Assembly: GCF_029625215.1 (NCBI RefSeq) | Contig: NZ_CP121197.1 | Location: forward strand, 3,968,001 to 4,032,000 | Reading direction: 5' to 3' | DNA from: Aurantibacillus circumpalustris | GTDB lineage: Bacteria > Bacteroidota > Bacteroidia > B-17B0 > Aurantibacillaceae | Length of the DNA stretch: 64,000 nt | Shown here: piece after piece, positions 8,407 through 17,400 of the stretch | How positions within the stretch are numbered: position 1 is the stretch's first letter | Layout of the letters: the number at the start of each line of letters is the position of its first letter | Made by a program: the position numbers and the translations under genes | The notes under the pieces: model-generated | What the model saw: the letters and a program-made list of their open reading frames with translations, nothing else | Databases searched by the model: none | What the model was told of the DNA's origin: nothing

Positions 8407-9615
8407 ATTCTGCTGAGATTAAAACCAAATACTAATCCTATTTTTAAATCGTTTCAAGGCTATTTTTTTTTAGCCTTCACCCTACTCTTCCTGACCTTTA
8501 ATTATTGTAAGGCACAGGATACCATAAAATTTGAAACAATTAAATCAATTAAAGATATTCCACACAAAACCCTTAAGCAAAAATGGATGTGGATTCATAG
8601 AAGCGCTGCTTTCATTTTTATGAAAGAACAAGAACCTTTTAACGATACAAGTTATTATAGCCGGTATAAAGAAAGATTGGTAGTTACTTTACCTCTTTCA
8701 ACGCGCTATGTGAATTTTGAATTCAAAGACAAATCATCGAGTAGCGTATTAAAATACTCGCCCAATAATTTATACGATCTTGGAATAAGCGTAAACACCA
8801 AGCTCATGAGTTTCTTTCTGAATACTGGTGCAACGCTTTTAGATAATGATCAAGGTATTAAAGGAAAAACAAATTATAAGGACTTTCAATTTAATGTTTA
8901 CGGAAAAAAATCAACTATTGATTTTTCACTTCAAACTTATAACGGATTTTACATTAACAATTCAACCTCCTTCAATTCATACGACGCAAGCCAAAAACCT
9001 TATGAAATAAGACCTGATATTTCGGTAGTGTCGTTAGGCTTTAATTATTATTACGTTTCAAATTATAGAAAATTCTCTTATAGGGGTTCGTTTGCTTTTA
9101 CAGAATGTCAAAAGAAAAGTGCCGGATCGCTTTTAACTGGTGGGTATTTTTCTATATTTAGTATGACTGCCGATTCAAATTTAGTTTCAAAATCATTTAC
9201 CCCCTACTTTGATCCCCTTACAAACATTAAAACGGGATCTGTTTTAAATTACGGCTTAAATGTTGGGTACATTTATACATTTGTAATCAGAAGAAAATTT
9301 CACGCCACAATTTCTTTAGTTCAAGGTCTTGGAGTTGATCTCACTTCTGGCACCAAAGAGGATGATTCAAAAGTTGAATCTAAATCAAACCTTTCTAGTA
9401 AACAAAATTTAAGAATAGCTTTAGGTTACGACAGAGGAAATTTTTTCTACGGAATCATGGGAATGTTTGATTTTTACTATTTCGATAATAAAGAACGCGC
9501 TACTTTTAATTATTCTTATGGAAAATTCAGATTATTTGCTGGCTATCGATTTAATATGACAGGAAAGAAAAAGAAAGTATTTCGAAAATTAAATCTCATC
9601 GATTACAGACTATAA
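8407..9615 (+). CDS. DUF4421 family outer-membrane protein, start codon unresolved
   Basis: The first ATG (8587) would give 342 residues beginning mid-domain. In frame, the sequence stays open back to the TGA at 8404-8406 and encodes a clear signal peptide: h-region YFFLAFTLLFLTF and a cleavage-like NYCKAQ-D at about 8461-8519. No ATG, GTG or TTG exists between 8407 and 8587, only ATT (8407) and two CTG codons (8410, 8413). The body resembles DUF4421 (KERLVVTLPLSTRYVNFEF, YSPNNLYDLGISV) with many beta strands ending in FRLFAGYRFNM, like an outer-membrane barrel. Function is unknown. Either a non-AUG start is used or a base has been lost upstream, for example in the frame opened by the ATG at 8373. 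Confidence 0.7.
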   Translation: MLLRLKPNTNPIFKSFQGYFFLAFTLLFLTFNYCKAQDTIKFETIKSIKDIPHKTLKQKWMWIHRSAAFIFMKEQEPFNDTSYYSRYKERLVVTLPLSTRYVNFEFKDKSSSSVLKYSPNNLYDLGISVNTKLMSFFLNTGATLLDNDQGIKGKTNYKDFQFNVYGKKSTIDFSLQTYNGFYINNSTSFNSYDASQKPYEIRPDISVVSLGFNYYYVSNYRKFSYRGSFAFTECQKKSAGSLLTGGYFSIFSMTADSNLVSKSFTPYFDPLTNIKTGSVLNYGLNVGYIYTFVIRRKFHATISLVQGLGVDLTSGTKEDDSKVESKSNLSSKQNLRIALGYDRGNFFYGIMGMFDFYYFDNKERATFNYSYGKFRLFAGYRFNMTGKKKKVFRKLNLIDYRL

Positions 9616-9655
9616 TCTGCTTGACGAAAAATAATTTCAAAATCGACATCACTGA

Positions 9656-10480
9656 TTAATGAATGATTAACAATGGGGTTTCGCTTGAAAAAATTAAATG
9701 TTTGGTAACACTTCCTTCAAAAAGACTTTCAAAAAGTTTATGCTTTTTTGGATGAATCATGAGCATGTTTGTTTTATGAAACTTGAGATAATACTCTAAA
9801 GCCTCACCAGCAGAATCATCCTTAACAAAAACATTTTTATGTTTCACATTCTTTAGGTGTTCATCAATAAACTGAATCGACTCTGACTTCTCATCAGCCG
9901 AATCGTTACCTTGTGCGCTTACACTTACAATTTCGAGCTCAGCATTAAAAATAGTTGCAAAATACCTTGCTGAATATATCAAAGTTGAATCTTTAATATG
10001 ATCGAGATCGCAGGCGAAACTAATTGTTTTAATTGGTTGATACCTTGCGTTTTCAGGAATAACAAATAAAGGCAAATCAGAATCGCGCGCAACACTCAAA
10101 ACAGAACTTCCTATAAATTTTTCCTTTAATTTATTTGCTTCACCTACAATACCCATTATAATCAACTCTGCGCTGTATTTCGTTGCAGCATCACTAACTA
10201 CTTCAAACACAGACCCCGCTTCTGCAACGCAGATAATGTCAGGGTCATACCCAATTCTTTCAATTAATTCTTTCTTTAATATTTTTAAAGCTCCCTCTGC
10301 CGACGTTTTAAGTACTGAAAGCATTTCTAATGGTTGAACAGAGTCAAAGCCACCTAAAGGCAAATTAACCGCGTTTACCAAAACGAGTTTAGCGCTAAAA
10401 TATTTTGCTAGGTCAGCCGCGTAATAAGAAGCGTTTTTAGCGGAGTTAGAAAAATCAGTGGCAATAAGCAGTGTTTCCAT
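9656..10480 (-). CDS. Universal stress protein with two UspA domains
   Basis: A 274-residue cytosolic protein with two tandem UspA folds. The first (residues 1-141) starts METLLIATDFSNSAKNASYY and ends in a nucleotide-binding-like loop (MGIVGEANKLKEKFIGSS) close to the G-x2-G-x9-G-S/T pattern, with one extra residue. The second (residues about 150-274) has a degenerate loop (FEGSVTKHL), so it may not bind ATP. Two-domain UspA proteins of Bacteroidota are commonly induced under low oxygen or energy stress. It is divergent from a thioredoxin-like gene, with a shared 142-base upstream region that holds a TGACA-N8-TGTCA palindrome. Confidence 0.9.
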   Translation of the reverse strand: METLLIATDFSNSAKNASYYAADLAKYFSAKLVLVNAVNLPLGGFDSVQPLEMLSVLKTSAEGALKILKKELIERIGYDPDIICVAEAGSVFEVVSDAATKYSAELIIMGIVGEANKLKEKFIGSSVLSVARDSDLPLFVIPENARYQPIKTISFACDLDHIKDSTLIYSARYFATIFNAELEIVSVSAQGNDSADEKSESIQFIDEHLKNVKHKNVFVKDDSAGEALEYYLKFHKTNMLMIHPKKHKLFESLFEGSVTKHLIFSSETPLLIIH

Positions 10481-10534
10481 GGTTGTATAATTCTCTTAAT
10501 CATCAAAACTAAATCAATTCATAAACAAATTAGC

Positions 10535-10552
10535 TGACATATATCATTGTCA
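10535..10552. promoter_or_regulatory. Possible regulator-binding palindrome between usp and thioredoxin genes
   Basis: TGACA (10535-10539) and TGTCA (10548-10552) form an inverted repeat with an 8-base centre, followed by TGTCATAAATGA. It lies between two divergent stress/redox genes. Related sequences sit at 12578 and 20966. A Crp/Fnr-family site is a reasonable guess, not more. Confidence 0.3.
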
Positions 10553-10622
10553 TAAATGAATTATCTCACTAATTTAGTTATACCTTACTGTTAATTTAGT
10601 TTCAGCTAAAAAACAATTTACG

Positions 10623-11054
10623 ATGTATAAATTTCACGCACTTCTTTATCATTTAAAAAAATGGTCTTTATTACTACTTGTTTTTAGTTTTGGAAGAGTC
10701 TATTCTCAAAACCACAGAGATTCGTTAGATCAAGAACCACTTATTAAAAATCTCACCGTTGAAGAATTTAATAAACGTATTCACTCAGGGCTAGTACTCG
10801 TTTATTTAAAGGCCGACTGGTGTGCTATTTGCAAAAAACAAACACCTATTATCAACGAACTGGTAGCTGAACAAAATAATAAACTAAAGCTATTGATAAT
10901 CGATACTGAAGCAAATCCATTAATCAACGACTATTTCGAAGTTCCAGGGCTCCCCCTGATGTACATCTATAAGGATGGTAAACATGTTTGGGACAGAATC
11001 GGCTTAACAGAGAAAAAATTAATTCTTGATCAGTTGAATTATTTTACAAAATAA
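10623..11054 (+). CDS. Exported thioredoxin-fold protein (CAIC)
   Basis: A 143-residue protein. A hydrophobic segment (WSLLLLVFSFGRVYSQ, residues 14-29) acts as signal peptide or anchor, and a thioredoxin fold follows with the active site W66-C67-A-I-C70. The cis-proline block is present later (VPGLPLMYIYKDGK). A periplasmic disulfide oxidoreductase role fits the fold and the export signal. The CAIC centre differs from the CGPC of cytosolic thioredoxin and resembles DsbD-gamma/DsbE-like proteins. It is divergent from the universal stress protein gene and ends 45 bases from the convergent MBL-fold gene. Confidence 0.85.
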   Translation: MYKFHALLYHLKKWSLLLLVFSFGRVYSQNHRDSLDQEPLIKNLTVEEFNKRIHSGLVLVYLKADWCAICKKQTPIINELVAEQNNKLKLLIIDTEANPLINDYFEVPGLPLMYIYKDGKHVWDRIGLTEKKLILDQLNYFTK

Positions 11055-11099
11055 TCGATAGAGTAAATCCATCAATTTTTATATTAATTCTTAAAGCCT

Positions 11100-12500
11100 T
11101 TAGACTAAATCTATAGACCCTTTAGTCGGAATACTTATTTTTTTATAATTTTCAGCAAGAAGTTTTTCTCTAAAACTCTCTTTTGCGTCCGGCTCACCAT
11201 GAACTAAGAAAATCTCTTTTACTTCTTTTTTATCTTGACAGGAAAGAAATTGTATTATTTCCGAATAATCTGCATGGGCGCTTAAAGACATAATGTTTTG
11301 AATTTCCGCTACTACCGGATACGTTTCACCATAAATATGAACTTCTTTTTCCCCTGAAATAAGTTTGGCACCAAGTGTTTTCGGCGCACAATATCCAGTA
11401 AAAAGGATTGTGTTTCTTTTATTAGTAATGGTGTTTTTAATATGGTGCTTCACTCTTCCTGCATCGCCCATTCCAGATGCTGATATTATCACGCAAGGTT
11501 CCTTTAAATCATTTAATAAAACAGACTCCTCGGCATTTTCGATGTAGGTAAGATTCGCAAATCCAAATGGATCGGGATCTTTTGTGATATAATGCTTTAA
11601 TTCATCATTAAAACTTTCAGGATGCTTTCTTACAATCTCTGTTGCTTTTGTAGAAAGTGGACTATCTACAAATATTTTTATTGGTGGTAAAAGATTTTTG
11701 TTTTTTAATTTATCAAGAATATATAAAACTTCTTGCGTCCTGCCTAGGCTAAAAGCTGGGATAATAAGTTTACCTTTTTTAAGAACGCAGGTGTTCTTTA
11801 CAATTTCTAAAAATTTACTTTCTGAGTCCTCTAATTTTTCATGCAAACGATTACCATAAGTTGATTCACAAATAATATAATCCGCTTGAGGAAAAACGCT
11901 TGGGGCTCTTAATAGTGGATCCTTATAACGACCAATATCTCCGGTAAAAGTCAGCCGAGTAATTTTATCGTCTTCCTTTGCTGTGATATTAACGGTAGCG
12001 CTGCCAATAATATGCCCGTTTTCAGTAAATTTAAATGACAATTCATCATTCAATCTAAATTCTGTATCAAAAGAAATTGGTTTAAAATGTTGTAGACACT
12101 TTTCTGCATCGTGTATCGAATAGAGAGGTTTTATTAGTGGCTGGCCAAGTTTTTTCCTACGTTTATTAATGTAATGAACGTCACCTTCGTGTATGTGAGC
12201 ACTATCTAACAGTAAAATTTCGCACACATCAAATGTTGCTGGCGTACAATAAATTTTTCCTTTAAACCCCTCTTTAACCAGACTAGGTAAACTCCCAGAG
12301 TGATCGATGTGCGCATGGGATAAAATAACGGCATCCACCTTACTTGCGTTTAAACCGAGATTTCGATTTAAAACATCCGTTTCTTTTCCCATACCCTGAT
12401 ATAAACCACAGTCCAAGAGAATTTCTCTACCTTTTTTAGTTATCAATAAATGTTTGCTTCCTGTTACTCCTTCTGTAGCTCCAATAAATTTTATTTTCAT
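11100..12500 (-). CDS. MBL-fold beta-CASP RNA-specificity hydrolase
   Basis: A 466-residue cytosolic metallo-beta-lactamase-fold protein. Motif 2 is SHAHIDHSGS with H62, H64, D66 and H67. Other zinc-ligand regions are ENGHIIGSA (H about 158) and FTGDIGRY. The inserted beta-CASP domain and RMMBL end are shown by FVDSPLSTKATEI, ISASGMGDAGRVKHHI, SLSAHADYSE and a final FLVHGEPDA. Proteins of this architecture (YSH1/CPSF-like) cut RNA or act as phosphodiesterases. The bacterial group next to universal stress and redox genes has no firmly defined substrate. It runs convergently with the thioredoxin-like gene. A TGATA-AA-TATCA palindrome lies 78 bases upstream. Confidence 0.9.
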   Translation of the reverse strand: MKIKFIGATEGVTGSKHLLITKKGREILLDCGLYQGMGKETDVLNRNLGLNASKVDAVILSHAHIDHSGSLPSLVKEGFKGKIYCTPATFDVCEILLLDSAHIHEGDVHYINKRRKKLGQPLIKPLYSIHDAEKCLQHFKPISFDTEFRLNDELSFKFTENGHIIGSATVNITAKEDDKITRLTFTGDIGRYKDPLLRAPSVFPQADYIICESTYGNRLHEKLEDSESKFLEIVKNTCVLKKGKLIIPAFSLGRTQEVLYILDKLKNKNLLPPIKIFVDSPLSTKATEIVRKHPESFNDELKHYITKDPDPFGFANLTYIENAEESVLLNDLKEPCVIISASGMGDAGRVKHHIKNTITNKRNTILFTGYCAPKTLGAKLISGEKEVHIYGETYPVVAEIQNIMSLSAHADYSEIIQFLSCQDKKEVKEIFLVHGEPDAKESFREKLLAENYKKISIPTKGSIDLV

Positions 12501-12577
12501 GGCTTCCTGTTTAGTATTCTATAACCAAAGATTACATTATTTGAATTAAAACTGAAAGCATAAATCATATTTCAATG

Positions 12578-12589
12578 TGATAAATATCA
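12578..12589. promoter_or_regulatory. TGATAAATATCA palindrome upstream of the MBL gene
   Basis: Perfect five-base arms TGATA/TATCA around AA, with TG before it, giving TGTGATAAATATCA. It resembles the 20966 site (TGTGACAAATGTTACA). The position fits an operator for the (-) MBL gene that starts at 12500. Functional role is unproven. Confidence 0.3.
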
Positions 12590-12621
12590 GTTAAAACCGT
12601 TTCGGTTATTAATTTTTTATC

Positions 12622-13313
12622 CTAAGAAATTAATTTAGCTATAACAAAAGCAGAAGCGGCTGCAATAACTCCAATAAAAGTAACCTTGAGTGCTCCCATA
12701 AACGGGGGTTGACCGGTCACCTTACTTTTAAAGAATCCAAATACAAACAAACAAAAAACTGTTATTATAGCAGATAAAATTAAACCGCTTTGAGGATCAG
12801 AATTTATGACATATCCCATTAAAGGAATAAAACCGCCAATCATATAGGAAATACCTATTGTTAGCGCACTTTTTTTTGCACGTGCCGGATGTGGTTCTTC
12901 TAATCCTAATTCGAACTTCATCATAAAGTGAACCCATTTATCTTTGTCCTTAGCTAATTCAGTTGCAATTGAATCTTGAGAACTTTTACTTAAACCATAA
13001 TCTGCAAAAACATCGCGTACTTCTTGCATTTCCTTTTCAGGAATTCTTTCTACTTCTTCATACTCCTTTTTTTGTTCACTGTAATAGTGTTCCAGTTCAG
13101 TTCTACCAGCAAGATAACCACCTAATCCCATAGCGATACTTCTGCCACAATTTCAGCTAAACCGGCTGTTAGAATTATTTTATTACTATCGACCGCACCG
13201 CTCAAACCTGCAGCAAGAGCAAAGGGAACGGTTAATCCATCGCTCATTCCTATTACAACATCTGTTATAAATTCAGAGCTTTTTAAATGTTTTTCTGGGT
13301 GCTTGTGATCCAT
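12622..13313 (-). pseudogene. VIT1/CCC1 family Fe/Mn transporter, split by a one-base frameshift
   Basis: Two reading frames join into one transporter. Residues 1-63 (13313-13122) carry the first helices (TDVVIGMSDGLTVPFALAAGL and LTAGLAEIVA), then shift and stop. The second frame opens at an ATG at 13131 with MGLGGYLAGRTE, exactly where the family continues after the second helix. It then gives the cytosolic charged loop (EYEEVERIPEKEMQEV) and three C-terminal helices. Adding one base near 13133-13140 restores an uninterrupted protein of about 230 residues. The site is not a homopolymer. The overlap ATGGGATTAG (10 bases) could allow stop-start reinitiation and two chains. The intact family moves Fe2+/Mn2+ out of the cytosol. 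It lies 19 bases after the RND adaptor gene, so it is probably in the metal operon. Confidence 0.8.
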
Positions 13314-13332
13314 TTTTTTTAATTGAAGTGTA

Positions 13333-14463
13333 TTATTCTTCTTTATTCTTTAATTCCATCAAAAGGGTGTAGGCTCCTTGGGTAACAATTTTCAAATCTT
13401 TTACGTTTGGTGTATCGATAAAACTAATTCCTGTATAATGACTTTCAGAGACTCCCTTTTTTATTTCTCTCATCTCAAAAGTACCCGTTTTAAGTACAAT
13501 AAAAACATAATCTTTCCCCTCATAACTAACGATCGCGTCTGAGTTTATAGTTTCTGTATTTTTTAATTGTATTTCAATTTCGGCGTTCATGTACATACCC
13601 GGTAATAAAGTTTTATCGTAATCTTCAAAATGACAATGAATCTCTGCTGTTCGATCAAGAGAAATATCCTTGCCTATAAGAATTATTTCACAAGGATGCT
13701 TTTTATCTGGTTGATTATTATTGTAAGCAACAAGTTTTTGTCCGATATAAAGTTTCTCGAGATCCCGTTCGAACACTTTTAAATTTAAGTGAATATCGCT
13801 CGGATTAACTAATTCAAAAAGAATATCAGACGGATTGACATACTTACCAATATTTACATTTACTTTAGAAACAAATCCATCGATAGGTGAGTATATATTT
13901 ACTGCTTTTGATAAATTATTTTCAGAAAGATTCTTTGGATCTATGTTGATTAGTTTAAGTTTTTCAGCCAATGCGCTTAATGAAATACACTGAGTTTCGT
14001 ATTCCATTTGTGCTTGTTGAAATAATTTATCACTAGTAGCTTTGCTTTCATTTAACTCTTTTTGTCTGTTATATTCTGCAGTTACAAAATCTAATTTCGA
14101 TTTTACGGTAAGGTATTCCTGTTGCAACTGGATGTATTGTAAATCCTCCATCGTAGCAATCACTTCACCTTTTCCAACGTGCATACCCGGTAATAATTTT
14201 GTCGTTTTAAGATAGCCACCTAAAGGCATGCTAACCGAAACCATATTCTGTGGCGGTACATCAATTATACCATTTACCTTAATGGTAGATGAAATTGTTT
14301 TATTTACCAATTTACCAACTTGTATTTTTGCCGATTTAAACTGTGCATCAGTTAACGTAATTGTGTTTGTACTTATTTTATTTTCACTTTCCTGTTCGGG
14401 TATTGTTGGGTTACCACACGAGAACAAAAAAACAGTCACTAAACCTAAAATATAATTTTTCAT
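13333..14463 (-). CDS. RND efflux periplasmic adaptor, lipoprotein (CusB/HlyD-like)
   Basis: The start at 14463 is preferred over one at 14511, which lies inside the upstream gene. From 14463 the protein (376 residues) begins MKNYILGLVTVFLFSCGNP, a lipoprotein signal with its lipobox at LFSC. It then shows the membrane-fusion order: a barrel-sandwich half (SMPLGGYLKTTKLLPGMHVGKGEVIAT, split by the hairpin), a coiled-coil hairpin (QLQQEYLTVKSKLDFV to LSALAEKLKLI), the second lipoyl half (IYSPIDGFVSKVNVNIGKYV) and a beta-barrel domain (LLPGMYMNAEIE). It joins the inner-membrane pump to the outer-membrane channel. The gene starts one base after the CusA-TolC stop codon. The metal ion exported cannot be read from the sequence. 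Confidence 0.9.
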   Translation of the reverse strand: MKNYILGLVTVFLFSCGNPTIPEQESENKISTNTITLTDAQFKSAKIQVGKLVNKTISSTIKVNGIIDVPPQNMVSVSMPLGGYLKTTKLLPGMHVGKGEVIATMEDLQYIQLQQEYLTVKSKLDFVTAEYNRQKELNESKATSDKLFQQAQMEYETQCISLSALAEKLKLINIDPKNLSENNLSKAVNIYSPIDGFVSKVNVNIGKYVNPSDILFELVNPSDIHLNLKVFERDLEKLYIGQKLVAYNNNQPDKKHPCEIILIGKDISLDRTAEIHCHFEDYDKTLLPGMYMNAEIEIQLKNTETINSDAIVSYEGKDYVFIVLKTGTFEMREIKKGVSESHYTGISFIDTPNVKDLKIVTQGAYTLLMELKNKEE

Positions 14464-14464
14464 T

Positions 14465-17400
14465 TTAATTTGTGTTGGATGATAAATAATTAATTGCAAT
14501 AATTGTTTCATTGAGTGCTTTTACAGCATCCAGATAATTGTTTCTTAAACCTATAGACTGATTCGTTAAGACAACCCATTCAAGATAATTAATCTCCCCC
14601 TTCTTAAACTGCAAATTGGCAATCTCTTGAATTGTGTCAGCATTTTTTAGACCCGTTTTTTCAAAATAAACAACTGTTTCAGTGATGTTTTTATACTGCG
14701 TGAGAGCAGATTGCAACTCTGATACCAGTTGTTGTTGTTGTTGTTGGTAATTGTTTTCAGAAATAATTCTATTGGTTTTAGACGCACTCAATTTTGACTT
14801 TTGGGCTCCAAAAAATAAGGGGATTCCAATACCTACTTGCGCTGAACTAAAACGAGTAGAGCCGGTATAAGAGATATTATCTGCACCAGTTCCCTTCATT
14901 GTCATGCTATAATAACCAAAATTAATATCCGGTAAGAATCTTGATTTTTCTAGTTTAATTCCTGCGATTGCAACAATCTTTTGTTGCTCAAGTATTTTCA
15001 ACGATGGGTGTGATTTAATTGCGCTACTGTCAGGAAAAGAAGTAAGTGCCAGTTTTAAGTCAGTTAAAGTAGGTTCATACTTTTGTTTAGCATTAATAAG
15101 AATTTGAAATTGCAAGTTTGCTATAACTATTTCTTCTTCCATTGCTCGTATTTGTAGAAGAATGTTGCTACGTTGTGTTTCGGCGGTTATTTTTTCCAGA
15201 ACGTTACTTTCTCCTAAATTATAGCGGCGTTCAGCCATGCTTAAAAAATCATTGTAGTTACTATCCGCCCTTTGCAAAAGTTTTTCTTTTTCTTTTAAAA
15301 ATAATAGAGAATAAAAAACCTGTGTGGTCATTTTGCGTATTTCAGTTTCTTTAAGCGATACATTTAAAACAGCCATTTTCCATTCTTCCTTTAAAACTGA
15401 CTTTTGATTTGAATACACCGTAGGGAAATTAAAAGACTGCGAAACACCAAAACGATTATCAGTATAGGCACTGTTTATTTTTCCGCTTTCTATAAAAACA
15501 TTTGTTTGCGAAATATTATTGCTTGAACCTATCATTTTTTTCTGGTATTCAGCTTTTAATCCCTCATTCTTTACACTTAAATTATTTTTTAAAGCGCTAT
15601 CAATTGCGGCTTGCAGCGTGATTGGCGATTGAGCTTGTAAACCAATATTTACAAATAAAAAGGCAAGAATAAATCCAACAACAGGCTTTTGTTTATTTTT
15701 CATTTTAGATGTTTTTTCGAAAAGAATATATAAAACAGGTAATACAAAAAGGGTTAAGAAAGTTGCGATAATTAAACCTCCTATAACAACTGTTGCTAGT
15801 GGTCGCTGTACCTCCGCTCCTGCCCCATTGCTTAGAGCCATTGGTAAAAATCCTAAGGACGCTACAAATGCTGTCATTAGAACTGGACGCAATCGCAATC
15901 TTGTTCCAAGTATTACGATACGGTGCAAACTTGTCATTCCATTATGCTTTAAACGGTTAAACTCTGAAATAAGAACAATACCATTAAGTACAGCCACACC
16001 AAATAAGGCGATAAAACCAATCCCTGCACTAATACTAAAAGGCATGCCTCTGACGGCTAAAAATAAAATTCCACCAATAGCTGAAAGCGGAATGGCTGTA
16101 TAAATTAATAGACCTTGTCGCACAGAATTGAAAGCGAAAAACAAAAGAATGAAAATTAATACTAATGAAACCGGTACAGCAACCATTAACCGATCTTTAG
16201 CCGCATTTAGATTTTCAAATGAACCGCCATAATTTACATAATAACCAGTCGGAAATTTTATTTGTGCCTCCACTTTTTTCTGTAACTCATTCACAATACT
16301 CTGTACATCTCTGCCTCCAATATTAAAACCAATAACTATTCTCCTTTTTGCATCTTCTCTTTGTATTTGATTTGGACCACTCTTTATTTCGACGTTTGCT
16401 AGTTGACTCAATGGAATTTGATTTCCAAACGGAGTTGGAATTAAAAGATCCTGAACATCTTCCAGATTTTTCCTTCGGCCCGAATTTAATCTTACCACAA
16501 GATCAAAACGTTTTTCGCCTTCAAATACTAATCCTGCGCTCTGCCCTGCAAAAGCTAAGTTTACTACCTTATTTACATCTTCGATATTTAAATTATATTG
16601 CGCTATAATTTCTCTTTTGTAATTAATAATTATTTGAGGAATTCCGGTAACAGGTTCAACATAAATTTCTTTTGCTCCTTCAACTCCATTTACGATACGA
16701 CTTAATTTTTCAGCGTAAAAAGCCAAGGTATCAAGATCTTCACCAAATATTTTACAAACAACATCTTGCTTGGCTCCTGTCATCAATTCATTAAAACGCA
16801 TTTGCACAGGGTACTGAAAGCCTGTTGTTATTCCTGGCACATCTTCAAGCGCCAGAGTCATCTTTTCAGCTAGCTCGTCAAATGTCTCGGCAGAAGTCCA
16901 TTCACTTTTATTTTTTAAAATAATCATTAAGTCGGCGGCTTCCATCGGCATGGGATCTGTTGGAACTTCACCGCTTCCAATTTTTGCTACTACTTTTTCT
17001 ACCTCAGGAAATCTCTCTTTCAATATTTTGGCCGCTTGTTGCGTTTTTTCGATTGTGGTGCTTAAATTACTTCCCGTTAAAACTCGTGTTTCAACTGCAA
17101 AATCACCTTCTTCCAAGGCAGGAATAAATTCACCACCAATACGAGAAAGAATAAATAAGGCGGTCACGAAAAGAACAACGACGCTTATAAGTAAACTCTT
17201 GGAACGATGTAAAACTTTAATTAACATGTTTTGATAGCCTTTTTCAACGATCATCATTAACCGATCTGAAATATTTGCTTTATGTTTTACATTTTTACTT
17301 AACACCCAAGCACTCATCATTGGAATGTATGTAAGTGACAATATAAATGCTCCTAGCAATGCGAATGCAACGGTTTGAGCCATTGGTATAAACATTTTAC

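Noticed and set aside
14464..14511. Upstream start for the RND adaptor
   Set aside because: It lies inside the CusA-TolC coding end and places the lipoprotein signal 16 residues from the N-terminus; ATG at 14463 gives a normal signal.
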